A DNA stretch of 64,000 nucleotides, from NCBI GenBank assembly GCA_013180625.2, contig SNVD02013207.1, forward strand, positions 1 to 64,000. The letters are read 5' to 3'. The translations under genes were made by a program, and so were the position numbers. How positions within the stretch are numbered: the stretch's first letter is position 1; every line of letters starts with the position of its first letter. Shown here piece by piece: positions 23,959-35,768 of this stretch. The DNA is from Boswellia sacra. Lineage: Eukaryota > Streptophyta > Magnoliopsida > Sapindales > Burseraceae. The notes under the pieces were generated by a model. That model was not told where the DNA came from. It did not search any database and worked only from the letters and a program-made list of their open reading frames with translations.

Positions 23959-24540
23959 CTAATCTTTGTTAGTGCCTGTTACCAACATATCGTCCACGTA
24001 CAACTGCAAAATGATAAAGTCTTCCTCAAACCTCTTGTAATAAGTACAATGATCTGAACTGAGTCTGTTGTACCCAAGGCTGATGATGAATGAATCAAAT
24101 CTCTTGTACCAACACCTTGGCGCCTGTTTTAAGCCGTACAGAGATTTGGTCAACCTGCAAACCATGTTCTCTTTTCCTTCTTTAACAAAACCTTCCGGTT
24201 GGAGCATATAAATTTCTTCTTCAAGTTCTCCATGAAGAAACGCAGTTTTTACATCTAACTGCTCTAAGTGTAAGTCAAAAGTAGCACACATAGCTAAGAC
24301 TGCTCGAATTGTTGTAAGTCTTACCACAGGAGATAATATCTCATTGAAATCAACTCCTTCTTTCTGAGCATATCCTTTGACCACCAGTCTAGCACGATAC
24401 CGCTCAACTTGATCATTCCCATCACGTTTGATCTTGTAGACCCATTTGTTTCCGATGGCTTTTCTTCCATGTGGTAATGGCACAAGATCCCATGTCTTGT
24501 TTTTGTCTAAAGCTTCCATCTCTTCATGCATTGCTGTCAT
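23959..24540 (-). pseudogene. Copia B reverse transcriptase core
   Basis: RT blocks WDLVPLPHGRKAIGNKWVYK, RYRARLVVKGYAQKEGVDFN, HLEQLDVKTAFLHGELEEEI, SLYGLKQAPRCWYKRF and the catalytic YVDDMLVTG near 23985. It is separated from the upstream polyprotein by TAG at 24541-24543, where copy C has TGG. Confidence 0.9.
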
Positions 24541-26955
24541 CTATAGAGATGCATCATAACTTTTTATAGCCTCCTGAAAGGTTGAAGGCTCTCCATCTTC
24601 TGTTAGGAGACAGTATGCAACATTGCTCGCCATCACATATTCTGAGTGCCAAGAAGGTTCCCTTCTTTCTCGAGTTGATCGACGGACTTCAGGTACTTCA
24701 GACTCGATTGGTTCTTGATCATCGTGTTCTGGTATTGCTTCAGAAGAAATTGTTTTTTCCTGTATTAATACAGTCTCAACATTTTTCTTCGTGCTATCAC
24801 TTTCTTCATATTTAAACATGTCTTCTATAAAGACAACATCCCTACTGATGACAATCTTATGGGCAGTAGGATCCCATAAGCGATACCCCTTTACTCCATC
24901 AGCATATCCCAAGAAGATACATTTCCTGGATTTTGGATTCAGTTTCGATCTTTCTTGGTCATGATACATCACATAAGCAGGACATCCGAAAATATGAAGG
25001 GAGGAATAATCAGTTGGCTTACCGGTCCACATCTCCATAGGTGTCTTCATCTCAATTGCTGTTGATGGAGACCTATTTATCAAGTAACAGGCTGTAGTGG
25101 CTGCTTCTGCCCAAAATGTCTTAGGTAGACCCGCAGTCCTTAGTAACGCTCTCATTCTTTCTGCGAGAGTTCTATTTGTTCGCTCTGCTACTCCATTTTG
25201 TTGTGGTGTATAAGCAACTGTCTTCTGCCGTTTCACACCTTCTTTACTGCAAAAAGCATCAAATTCCTTGTTGCAGAATTCTCTCCCATTATCTGTCCTC
25301 AAACACTTGATCCTTTTTCCGGATTCAAGTTCCACCTGTGCTTTGATGGCTTTGAATACAGGAAATACATCTGATTTTTTCTTGATGATATATACCCAAC
25401 ATCTCCTAGAATAATCATCCACAAACAATACAAAGTAGTTTGCTCCTCCTAGGGACGTAACCGGTGATTCCCAAACATCAGAATGAATCAAGTCTAGAAT
25501 GTTTTTACTCTTAGCAATAGATCTGCTAAAACTCAGTCTACTCTGCTTGCTAATAACACAATGCTTACAGAATGGTAAACTTACAGTTTTGATTCCAGGA
25601 AGCAGTTTTCGATCAGAGAGAATCTTCAAACCCTTTTCGGACATATGGCCAAGTCTTTGATGCCATATCATAGACAATTCTTCTCCAGAACTAGCAACTG
25701 TTGTTTCTGTCTCCTGAACCGTTTCTCCATGGAGCATGTATAGGTTAGCAGCAATCTTTTCTGCCTTCATCACCACAAGTGCGCCTCTGACAACCTTCAT
25801 GATCCCATTTTTCGTATGGAACTCACATCCGTGGTCATCCAACTGTCCCATCGATAGCAAATTTTTCTTCAAGCCAGTCACATGTCGTACATCTTGGATA
25901 GTGCGAATCGTACCATCAAACATTTTTACTTTGATGGTTCCAATACCAGCGATTTTTAAAGCATGATCATCACCCATGTACACAGACCCTTCTGAGATAG
26001 GTTTATATTGATGGAACCAATCTCTTCTAGAAGTCATATGGCATATTGCTGCCGAATCAATTAACCATATATCAGCAAACCTTTTTCTGCCCTCCACAAC
26101 TGTTGTTGCCTCGCTGTACAAGATTTCGCCATTCCCTGAAGTACTTGCTACACAACCCTGAGATCCTAACGACTCAGTTTCTTTTCCTTTACTGTTTCCC
26201 TCTCCATTCTTCTTAAGATGCCAACACTCGTTTTTCACGTGCCCTTGCTTTCCACAATGGTAGCATTTAATAAACTTCCTTCCTTTAGACTTTCCCCTGT
26301 TCTGATTGTGACTCCCACTGGAACCACGTTCCCTTGATCTCCCTCTGTTGGCGGATAAAGCTTCTGCATGTTGAGGAGTCATTATTCTGTCTTCCTTGTT
26401 TTTACGTCTGCTTTCTTCTTCTAAGACAGCAGCCGCAACATCATTAAAGACTAGAGATGACTTCATTGAACCATTTGCCAAGTTGAGGATGAGATTGTCA
26501 TATGAATCAGGTAAACTCTGAAGTAGAAGCTCAGCACGTTCCTTCTCTTCTATGTTATGCTCCATGGTTGAGAGCTGAGAGAATAACGTCTTCAAAGTGT
26601 TGATATGTTCAGTCACCGGAGTGGTTTCTGACATACGAAGAGTGTACAGCTTCCTTTTCAAGAAAATTTTGTTGTGTAGAGATTTGACTTCATACAAGCT
26701 CGTCAAAGTATCCCAAATCTCCTTTGCAGAGTTTAATTCTTGAATACTTGACAGCACTTCATCTGCAACTGCTAGATGTAGACTTGCCATCGCATCACCA
26801 TCTATCTTCTCCCATTTCTTTTCATCTTGCATATTTTCCGGTCTTCCATCAATTGCTTCAAGGCAATTTTCTTTTCTCAAGATAGCCTTTATTTTAATTT
26901 TCCATAACCCAAAGTTGTTTCCATCGAACTTCTCTATCTTGAATTTGGCTGCCAT
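24541..26955 (-). pseudogene. Copia B gag, protease, integrase and RT N-terminus (long open frame)
   Basis: Start at ATG 26955 (MAAKFKIEKFDGNNFGLWKI), chosen because copy C starts at the same codon; the frame is open further upstream by chance. Domains in order: gag (UBN2 type), CCHC knuckle CYHCGKQGHVKNECWH near 26220-26270, protease WLIDSAAICHM near 26030-26065, HHCC zinc domain (IWHQRLGHMSEKGL, CKHCVISKQ), integrase core (LIHSDVWES, LRTDNGREF, YTPQQNGVAERTNRT) and the GKGG-like chromo-terminal region (CIFLGYADGVKGYRLWD). The protease has D-S-A instead of D-S-G, also in copy C. About 805 codons are open before the single TAG. Confidence 0.92.
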
Positions 26956-27262
26956 TTGTCTTGCAGTGAACAGTACCGTATATGTAAACAGTGCCCTTGA
27001 ATAGTATCGTATATGTGAACAATAACAGTATCCGTATACGTACACCACTGCTAAACAGTAACCAAGAATAGTAGTAAGTGCCGATACGATTTAATATACA
27101 TCAGGAAACCTTCCAGGAAACACTGGAGGGGTCACAAGCGGTCCCACTTAAAACCCAGTCTCTTTAGACTCTTATCGTCTTTTTGACAAAGCTTTCCTAG
27201 ACATGTATATAACCATACAAGTAATCACTCACTGTCCTAACCCTTAGCTCTGCCTTCTCAAC

Positions 27263-27277
27263 CTTGCTCTGATACCA
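27263..27277 (-). other. Primer binding site, copia copy B
   Basis: Minus strand TGGTATCAGAGCAAG, complementary to initiator tRNA-Met, one base from the LTR. Confidence 0.9.
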
Positions 27278-27278
27278 C

Positions 27279-27729
27279 TGTTAGGAGATCGAACACTCCT
27301 ACCGCAGCTCAAATAAAAGACAAGAAATAAATTGTTACGTTAGAAATAACAATTTGGGTGGCACTGCCCTCCACAATAAATAAAATAAACAACTTGGGCG
27401 GCTCAGCCTTACCACAGTAAATAAGTTAAAGGCAATTAAAGAAAATAAAGACACAAATATTTAACGTGGTAAAACCCTCAATTTGAGGGAAACCTCCACA
27501 GGACAAGACCGAAAATATTTCACTATGAAGAAAAATATTACAATCTCTCTCACAATTAGAATAGAGGAGATTACAAGGGAGGAAGAAGAGAAAAGCTTAA
27601 TACATAAGCTTGGTACAAGTGTAAGGGGAGGAGGAGGCTTTATTATATAGCCTAGCCTCCCCACTTTGATTTTGTTTCCCACCGATGTAGGATTGGGTGA
27701 AAGGCAAAAATGCCTTCAACCACTTCACA
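27279..27729 (-). repeat. 5' LTR, copia copy B
   Basis: 451 bp, partner of 22532-22982; outer end followed by ATTAA. Confidence 0.93.
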
Positions 27730-27806
27730 ATTAATTAACTGCAAGGAAATTCTTCTCATGTTTATATTGCATAACAGTTCTGCAGATTTTATGAAGAAGA
27801 ACAAAG

Positions 27807-27950
27807 ATGCCTAAATTTCTCTACGGCATAACTCAAACAAAGATAGGAAGTTTCTCACAGTTCTGTGAAAGATTTCAGAAGAACGTGAGTACAGGTGCCA
27901 CCGCAGTTATGAAATCTACAAAGAGAATTAGCAGCACCATAAATCAACAG
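27807..27950 (+). other. Possible exon of an unidentified gene
   Basis: ATG at 27807 opens a frame of normal composition (MPKFLYGITQTKIGSFSQFC, then ERFQKNVSTGATAVMKSTKR) that ends in a good donor context, AACAG/GTACAA. Further coding-like stretches on the same strand occur at about 28903-29006 (SLTDLFLVCKLRLLSFDVQI), 29158-29223 (AEDYASQSFVEVHRHCQYML) and 30147-30272 (KKMRGFELHNPKSWEHFDHV), several ending at GT. Exon phases do not join cleanly, so this may be a decayed gene cut by the TRIM at 29411. Family not recognised. Confidence 0.3.
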
Positions 27951-29410
27951 GTACAACACCTTAACTGAGTCTTGGTTGTGCTTGGAGTGCTTTTGTTTAG
28001 CAATATGTTAATTGAATTAGTGCACATAATATAAAAGCTCATTTTAAAGTACTTAAGTTTAAGAAATGAAGGCAACGTTTTTTTATGAATCTAAATCCTG
28101 TTTTCTGTACTGCATATTTTCCAATGCAATTTATACTTAATCTCAATCACATATTCTTTTTAAAATTCAAAATAATTCAAAATCAACCACATATTTCTAA
28201 ATTCAATTGAAAACAAAAATACTGAATTCATAAAAGAACACATCCGAAGAAACTTTTATGGATTATAATGAGATTTACAAAGAAGTGAACAAAACTGCCT
28301 CGAAAATTGAGTTATGTTTCTAACACAGTGGTCATGTGTCCAAGTAGAAAGAAAACTAGCTAACTGTATCATACATGCACATTAACAAGTTAGATAATGC
28401 AATTAATAATTAATTAGTTCCCAAACTGTCACTTATTTAATTGAGAATATTAATATATTTTTAAGAAAAAAAGTATGTGTAGAAATTTGTCTTTTCCGTG
28501 GGTTTGTGCAGGACACAACTTCTTTTTTACATATGTTAAGAGAATTCATATGCGAAAAAACCAAGGCTAGCTATTGAAATAAAATATAATGAACAACTGT
28601 GAGATAATGACATGAACATTAATCTATTATGGATCAAATGTACATATATCATATCAGACAAAATTAATTAATTATTAGAGAAGAATAACACTGGCCTTCT
28701 AATTAATTTAATAATATTAGTTTAATCTAATAGTTAAAGCATTTACGGGAGTTATTTTTTGTATAGGTAAACCATTTACTGGAGATTTACCATATTACCT
28801 ATTATTATTCAGCCTACTTTGCCTAATTTGGTTGAAGTTTTAGCGTTTAGGTAACATTAATTAACCATTATATTTTGTCTTTGATTTGGTTATATTATAT
28901 AGGCAAAGCCACAAGTCATTCCTTAACAGATCTGTTTTTGGTTTGCAAACTACGACTACTCTCCTTTGACGTTCAGATACAAGACTTTGAAATTGAAGCT
29001 GGTCAGGTTCATTATTTTCTTGTAAACAATAATATCCAGAGTAATTGCTTTTGAATATTAATAATTATGATTAAGAAAAGACATGCAAATGAACTTTGAC
29101 CGATCAGCATATGATTAACTTGCTATTTTTTTTTTATCTATTAAATCAGTGAATGGCAGCCGAGGATTATGCATCCCAGTCTTTTGTAGAAGTACACAGG
29201 CATTGCCAATATATGCTTGACCAGGTCAGACAAGGATTGTTTTGGGTTTTCTCTTGTACCAAACACTTCATCATTTGGTAAAATTATTTTTAATATTTGA
29301 ACATCCTTTTTTTTTTAAAAAAAATTTCATGATTTGTTATCATAGGAATATTGTATCTCTTATATTTAGCTTCTTAAATACTAGAATAAGAGTAAGTAAA
29401 TTTTTATCAT

Positions 29411-29601
29411 TGTTGGGTTTCCATGGACAGCCCAAAACTCCACATTGGTATGATATTGTCCACTTTGGGCCTAAGCCCTCATGGATTTGTTTTTGGGTTC
29501 TACCCAAAAGGCCTCATACCAATGGAATGCTTGTCCACATTTATATACCCATGATCTTTCCCATGTCTAGCCAATATGGGACTTTGGTTGCACACCCAAC
29601 A
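29411..29601 (-). repeat. 3' LTR of the TRIM
   Basis: 191 bp, TGTTGGGTTTCC..CACACCCAACA; the ends form an inverted repeat TGTTGGGT/ACCCAACA. Confidence 0.93.
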
Positions 29602-29871
29602 ATCCCCCCCTCAAACAAAGGACCATTTTTTCTTCCCGAGCCTCCCCACAAATGATTATTCATTTGTATGCTTCATCGAGGCCTTTATCTACCTCGAGAG
29701 CCATCCGCCTGCTTCATCGAGGCTGTCTTCCTACCTCGAGAGCTTGCTTCTATCTTTGTCTCCAAATAGAGCTCAACCATGGATCCGAGGGCCCACCACC
29801 TTTTGTTTGGGTTTGAGAATTTTCATCACATATTCTCCTGGCTAAGTCTGGGTCTCGGCTCTGATACCACT

Positions 29872-30062
29872 TGTTGGGTTTCCATGGACAGCCCAAAACT
29901 CCACATTGGTATGATATTGTCCACTTTGGGCTTAAGCCCTCATGGATTTGTTTTTGGGTTCTACCCAAAAGGCTTCATACCAATGGAATGCTTGTCCACA
30001 TTTATATACCCATGATCTTTCCCATGTCTAGCCAATGTGGGACTTTGGTTGCACACCCAACA
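29872..30062 (-). repeat. 5' LTR of the TRIM
   Basis: 191 bp, partner of 29411-29601, next to the primer binding site at 29855-29870. Confidence 0.93.
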
Positions 30063-30539
30063 ATCATGATGTTTTTTAGAGCGAATTTTTTCTTATTTTT
30101 TCATCTATGGATAAAAATGGAATTGCTGATACATTTATCGCTAACAGGAAGAAAGCAAAGAAGACAAGTAAGAAGATGAGAGGCTTTGAGTTGCATAATC
30201 CTAAGAGCTGGGAGCATTTTGATCATGTGATTATGAACCTTCGTACTTGTGCTCTAAACTTTCTAGCTAGGTACACTACTTTTTAGCTTTTTCGCTTCTC
30301 TCTTTCTCTCACACACACCACTGGGTATAAGCAAAACTTCATCTATAATTAGGGAACAAGGAAGAATTTGGAAGGGTTTATATTAACTTCGGACTATGTT
30401 TTTTTGACAATGTTGTATTACATTCTCTTTTGAATATATTTTTTCTTCTTTGTTTATATAAGTACAAGTTTATAGAATGTTATTTTTTTAAGTTTATTGA
30501 ATTAATTTTAACTGTTCATTGTATTTGTTGGAAACCAAA

Positions 30540-30969
30540 TTACTATATTTAAGAATATTGGGATATCAATAGCCAAATTATTGTTCAAATATGAGTGCAA
30601 CCAAATTACTGTCCAACTGAACTTGCCGGTCAAAAACAGTCAAATATGGGTTTTCCAAAGTACTATTCAATCAAACTTGTCTGTCAAAAATAGTTAAATA
30701 TGCGCAAAAAATTAAAAAATTCAACTGTCATATCCTTCATATTTGACGTCTATCAATAAAATATTCTACAAAAAAGAGTAAAATATAGCTTAATTCTCCA
30801 TTCCTATAGCATATATATTTGACTCACGTATAGAAGTGTTAATATTTGACTGTTTGATTAACAGTCAAATAATATCATATTTGACGATGTTATATCTAAC
30901 AGTGGTAGTCAAATATTGTCATATCTGACGGTTAAAAAAGGTCAAATATTTTACAATTTTCTTGTAGCG
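30540..30969. repeat. GTCAAATAT-rich repeat, possible MITE
   Basis: Many direct and inverted copies of GTCAAATAT / ATATTTGAC. The inner segment of about 205 bp starts CTACAAAAAAGAGTAAAATA near 30766 and ends as an imperfect inverse, TATTTTACAATTTTCTTGTAG, at 30946-30967. This suggests a short inverted-repeat element with CACTA-like ends (CTACAA..TTGTAG) whose outermost bases have decayed. No clear TSD. Confidence 0.4.
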
Positions 30970-32155
30970 TATCTCGTATAGTCATCATCAACCCTAATGA
31001 AAAAATAGAAGTTATGAAGTACAAAAAGTTAATATCTATATGATTTATATCCATTTATATGTTCAATTAATATTGTAATGGGTGGTGTTCATTGGGTCAT
31101 ACCTTGAACTGTGGTTTAACAATATTTATAAGCTATGAGAAATCTCACAAAACTATTATTATCTATAGTAATGCAAACTGCAAAGAAGTATATATCTTGA
31201 AGGGACAGGTAAGTACTTGTTAAATTCCTAAAATCTCGTTTTATCTTTTTTCTTTTCAGCCTTTGTTTTAATTGATTTTGTATAAGCAATCTAAAATGTC
31301 CATGATCTTTCAGTAAAGTTTTGGTTTCAGTATTTTTATCTTGTGTTGTAGGAGATTGGGAAGGAAAGATTATTCTATTTATCCATGGTGGGAAGGTACC
31401 TCACCTGGCATGCTTGGTTAGGCAACCAATTTTTTAAAGCTGGCTCCTATATATAATTCTATTAATTGGCTGGCTCTTATATGTAATACGGTTAATCTGT
31501 CTTTATGACATTTGGTTCTTTGTTTTTCTTTTGAATATTTCTTGCTGCAGTCAATACTTCGAGAAACTACATATTTAATTGTTAATTATTTATATTGTTG
31601 CATGTCCTATTATGAAAAAGTATTTTTTTTATAGTATTTTGCACGCCTTCCTTCTTGCTATAAATGATTCATTACTTAAGTAATTTGTTGAACATATCAC
31701 ATATCAATCTCTCATATCTCATATCTCATATTGTTTCATAGGAAACTATCCCTAAGCCAATGTACTTAGGGTCTGCTTGAGACCGCTATGCCGTGAAAAA
31801 TTGCTGTAGAAAAGTGTTGTAGGAAAAATTTGTTGTTAGTTGTGTTATCTTAAAAAGTTAAAGGTTTTTGATACAATAGCTTTTCAAAATGGTTATACTA
31901 TCCAAAAGCTATAGATATGTGTTTAGTAAACTTGATTTCAAAAGATAATTTTTAAGTAAAATACAAAAATATATAGAAAAATTTAAAAAGAAATATTATT
32001 AAAAATTAAATCTAAATTTATATTGTTAAAAATAAATAATTATCAAATAATTCTAAAATAAATATATATGTATTAATTTATAATTTAAAATAATAAAATA
32101 AAAATTGAAAAATATCTTGCCCGACGTTAGCCCTTGCCAGCTGCTATAGAAGGGG
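30970..32155. other. AT-rich spacer
   Basis: No gene recognised. A segment at about 31371-31560 (GCTTGGTTAGGCAACCAATTT, then GCTGGCTCCTAT and CTTGCTGCAGTCAATAC) resembles 41590-41735, so a piece of the F-box neighbourhood has been duplicated here. Confidence 0.4.
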
Positions 32156-32354
32156 CGTCGATGACACTGCCCCCACCTTCAAACTCGTTGTTGCCCGCAC
32201 TTTCCAAAATCATTAGTATGTCCGTCGCTAAGGCCGTCGGGCCAAAACTTTAACCTTAGATCTCTATCGATCGGTGGACTTAACGACAGAGATATCAACG
32301 GATTCGAAAAGTGGGGGCGACAACGAGTATGAAGTTGGTGGCAGTGTCGTCGAC
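32156..32354. repeat. GC-rich imperfect palindrome (hairpin)
   Basis: Left arm 32156-32232 and right arm 32279-32354 are inverse copies at roughly 80% identity: for example GACACTGCC and ACTCGTTGTTGCCC on the left match the reverse complements of GGCAGTGTC and GGGCGACAACGAGT on the right. The loop is about 46 bases. It stands out as a GC island in very AT-rich DNA. The RNA of either strand would fold into a long hairpin. Confidence 0.7.
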
Positions 32355-34516
32355 ACGTTGGATACCGTTGTCCCGTACCTGCCCGACCCCTATTCCAAGC
32401 CTAATAGAACGTTAATTTTATCCCTAAATCGAAAACTGGACCCAATTTCTTTTTGAAATAAAAATTTTGCGAAAACCAAGAGGGTATTACCTTAAGTTTT
32501 GGTAAACTTTGATAGACCCATGATTATTTTTTTTAGCTTGACTAAAGGTCGCTGACAATCTAAAGGTAGAAAGATGTTGATCCTATATTATTATATTATA
32601 TTAGCAAAATGGTTAAGTTTTAAGTTGTATATATATATAAAACTTATTATATTATATTATATTATATATATATATAGAGAGTTAAGTTTTAAATTCAAAA
32701 GATAAATAGATAATTAAACAAAGTAGAAAGAGGTAATACCGTTATACTCTGAATTTTTCTTGAGAACGAAGGATCATATTGTTACTTACAGAAACCATTG
32801 GGTCCCAATGAGTTTCTCTGTAGAACTAAAACTAAAGACAAATAGATAGGTTTAGCATTCACTTTGGTTTTTCAGTTTGTCTTTTCTTCTCCTCAGCCCA
32901 GCCGCACCGGTCCTACCGTTAGACTCACTAGTGTCAGCAGTGCTGGAAATGCGTCTTCCGGGAACGTGGACAGACTCTCTCCCATTATAAGGTTATAAGG
33001 TGACATTTATTTTAATTATTTAATATCTTTTAGATTTAAATATTTTTTAAAATTTAATTTATATCATTTAATAGGATATTTATTTGTTTTTTTAAATATC
33101 ACTTAAAAAAAATGGTAAGAAAATATTTTATTTTTAATGTGACTTTTTTTACCTATAAAATATTTATATTTTATTTATATAATCCTTTAAAAATTAAATA
33201 GATAATAAAATTAAATCAAAATTTTTTTCATTTAAATAATTAATATTTATATCTTACAACCTTTAAAAAATAATTATTAACTAAAATTAAATAAAAATTC
33301 TTTTTTCATTTAAATAGTTAATATTATATTATATAAACTCATATGATATTATTGTACAATAATTATATCATTAATATTATCAATTTTTAAAATTCATTCC
33401 TCCAATTAGATCAAATTTAAGCCATATCAATTTATATAAAAAAATTGTAAGAGTAGTATTTAATCTATTACATTTTGAGAACCGTATTTTGAACCATAAA
33501 AGATTAATTTTATTAATTAAAGTGTTTTCTATTTCATAAATTTAAAAAGAAAAAAATGATCTTTTAATTGAAAATATTAAATATTAATTTTTTTACTTTA
33601 AATTTACACTATTAAATAAAATAAAATGTCCTTAGCAATCTAATAAATAACTTTTAGAGTTTTAATAAAACGGTTCCTATAATGTGTAATAAAATTCTAT
33701 CAAATATATTGTCTATTTTAAAACTCGTTATTTATAATGATATCAATGTTTTCAATAATTATTGTTCAACTTATTATTAGCTAAATAATTTGAAATATTA
33801 ATAGAAATAAATGAAAGTTTACCGATTATAAAAAATATTTATCATATTTTAATGTGGTAATTATATATATAGTAATAAATAATATAACAATTTGATAATA
33901 AATACTAAAGCAATCACAAATATGCAAAAAAATTGTACCTTTTAATAAATTAAAATAATATTCATAAATAAAAATTTGATAAAATATATATTATTTTAAT
34001 ATGTAAGGATATTTATGAAATAAAATTTTTAACACCTCATTTAGACAATAATGATTAAAAAATTTGATGAAATTTATATTATTTTAATATGTAGGAATAT
34101 TTATGGAATAAAATTTTTAACACTCCATTTAGATAATAGTAGAAAGTGATAAATTTTCACTTTTTCAGTTTAGTAATTTATCACTTAAAATAAGTGCTAA
34201 ATAGAAAAACAAACAAAAATTTTAATATTGAAATCTAAACACTTTAAGTGTTAAGTGATAAGTAGAAAAAAATAAACTATCCCTAATTACAGTTGTGTCT
34301 CCCTTAGTTTAAGTCGAGCAGTTTTCTTCTTGAATCTTGAAACCGTGCAGGTATCTTTTTGTTTCTTTAATTTATTTGTTAAATATATGGTTTACGTATA
34401 TTGGCTATTTTTTCATGTTGATGGAATTGTAAAATCCAACATCATCAACAGCCTGCCGTCCAAAAATTTTCAGCTAATCAAGCCTAACCGAACAAACCGC
34501 CAACAGTAGGGGCAGT
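32355..34516. other. Very AT-rich spacer with F-box leader remnant
   Basis: Around 32880-33000 (CCTCAGCCCAGCCGC, GTCAGCAGTGCTGGAAATGCG) there is weak similarity to the F-box leader blocks at 7.9 and 63.7 kb. From 33000 to 34250 only AT-rich sequence is seen, with a partial repeat of ATATTATTTTAATATGTA(A/G)G around 33985-34090. A second leader-like block lies at about 34290-34360 (TTTTCTTCTTGAATCTTGAA..CAGGTATC). Confidence 0.4.
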
Positions 34517-34730
34517 TTGGCTGGTTTTCACCTTCACCTTTGGCTTCGGTTCCGTTTCAACTCCCTTGAAGTAGTAAAAAATACGTGCACTGATATAAAG
34601 CATAATTTTAGCAAAATTATTAGCAAGTTTTTGGAGCTAACAATGAGGCATCTTGCATTTTCACCAAAGGAAAAAAAAAACATTAAAGAAGATTATTGGA
34701 GATTGTTAGAACCGGCTAGAGGAGAATGAA

Positions 34731-34800
34731 CTTGCATATTGTCTAAGAAAGATTGGACGCATCATTCTCAGTTTCAATAGAAGAAACTTGGAAAGACAAG
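34731..34800 (+). pseudogene. Short duplicated F-box fragment
   Basis: GCATATTGTCTAAGAAAGA then CGCATCATTCTCAGTTTCAA matches the segment after the F-box core in copy 1 (CATTTTGTCCAAGAAATGG then GCATCATTGGAAT). It lies just upstream of copy 2 and appears to be a leftover of a tandem duplication. Confidence 0.5.
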
Positions 34801-34860
34801 CATGACTATCAGATTAAACACCGAAGAGAAGAGAAGAGTTAGGGTGGTAACTGGTAAGAC

Positions 34861-35768
34861 TTGAAGAGTCGTGAGCAACTCACTAGAAAGAAAGTTAAAA
34901 AAATTAAGGTAGACGTAGACGTGATCAGCAACTTGCCAGACCCTATAATCCATCACATTCTATCTTTAATGGACTCTAAATATGCTGTCCGCACCTGCAT
35001 ATTGTCCGAGAAATGGATTTATCATTGGACTTACAAACTCTCAGTTTTAATTCGCAATGGAAGATTAAACAGAAGGATCGATTTTGAAAAGTTCGTTCGG
35101 CACGTCTTTCGTCACCGCAAACCCTCCAAGCTTTGTAAACTCAAATTTTATTGCTGGCCAAGCAGAAATATGACTCTAATGGAAAGAATTTTCGGTTATG
35201 CTAAACCACACAACATTGAAGAGCTTGACACTGAAGTAACAATTCCAAAGTTTCCCCACGCTTTTTTGGATGTCTAACCCTAATTACCCTCAGACTAGAT
35301 ACTTTCATTCACTGGCCATCTGGTTTTGCATCATTGAGGACTTTACAACTCTTTAATGTCTACTTTTATTTTAAACATGACAGTAAAGATCTCTTTTTGG
35401 TTGCTTGAAGCTGCAGAATTTTCTCTTAGATAAATGTAACCTAGTGGCAGAGAGCTATCATATTGGCTTCAAAGCTTGTTAACTTGGCTATATCGTATCT
35501 GGTCTATCCGGATACTGTCCCAAACAAGAGCAAGAAGCTTGTGATATCAGCACCAAGACTCGAATCCTTTAACTTTACGGGGCTGTATCCATTACAATTG
35601 TCTGTAGATGAATGTCAGAGACTTGAGAAGGTGAGCATTCATATGTTCCCATCAACTAGTAGCCAAGAGGCAAATGATTGGAAGCAAAAGTGCATTTCAG
35701 ATATGCAAAGAATGGTTGAAGAATCTCGCATGCAAAATTTCTCTCAGTGTCAGTGACAATTTCTAAGG
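34861..35768 (+). pseudogene. F-box/LRR-like gene copy 2, main part
   Basis: The F-box is well preserved: VISNLPDPIIHHILSLMDSK then YAVRTCILSEKWIYHWTY. Downstream are RHVFRHRKPSKLCKLKF and IEELDTEVTIPKFPHAFLDV, ending in a TAA near 35275. After frame loss, the LRR-type end LVISAPRLESFNFTGLYPLQ and LEKVSIHMFPSTSS is open in 35463-35756. No ATG is aligned with the copy 1 start; the frame opens upstream of the F-box without one. The end abuts the copia LTR at 35769, right at the splice donor used in copies 1 and 3. Such proteins are SCF ubiquitin-ligase adaptors; this copy is damaged. Confidence 0.75.

Larger units (their letters stand above)
22532..27729 (-). mobile_element. Full-length Tork-like Ty1/copia element, copy B
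   Basis: Two 451-bp LTRs (22532-22982 and 27279-27729, about 2% different by eye), perfect TSD ATTAA (22527-22531 and 27730-27734), a tRNA-Met-type primer site at 27263-27277 and a nearly intact gag-pol. Structure LTR-gag-protease-integrase-RT-RNase H-LTR on the minus strand. Similar in family to 5551-6506 and 35769-40967. It carries a few nonsense codons, so it is not autonomous now. Confidence 0.95.
29411..30062 (-). mobile_element. TRIM (terminal-repeat retrotransposon in miniature)
   Basis: Two 191-bp LTRs (29411-29601 and 29872-30062; about 3 differences) flanked by a perfect 5-bp TSD ATCAT (29406-29410 and 30063-30067). On the minus strand the 5' LTR ends ..CCAACA, followed by a tRNA-Met-type primer site (TGGTATCAGAGCC), a 270-bp noncoding interior, and a polypurine tract (GAGGGGGGGAT) before the 3' LTR. 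The LTR holds a TATA-like GGGTATATAAATG. No protein is encoded; it depends on another element's enzymes. Confidence 0.93.

Noticed and set aside
27461..27682. 73-codon frame repeated at 22714, 27461 and 35816
   Set aside because: It is a chance open frame inside the Tork-like LTR and is repeated only because the LTR is.
32274..32456. 60-codon frame across the hairpin's right arm
   Set aside because: Its composition is set by the inverted repeat and it matches no family; a source gene is possible but unsupported.
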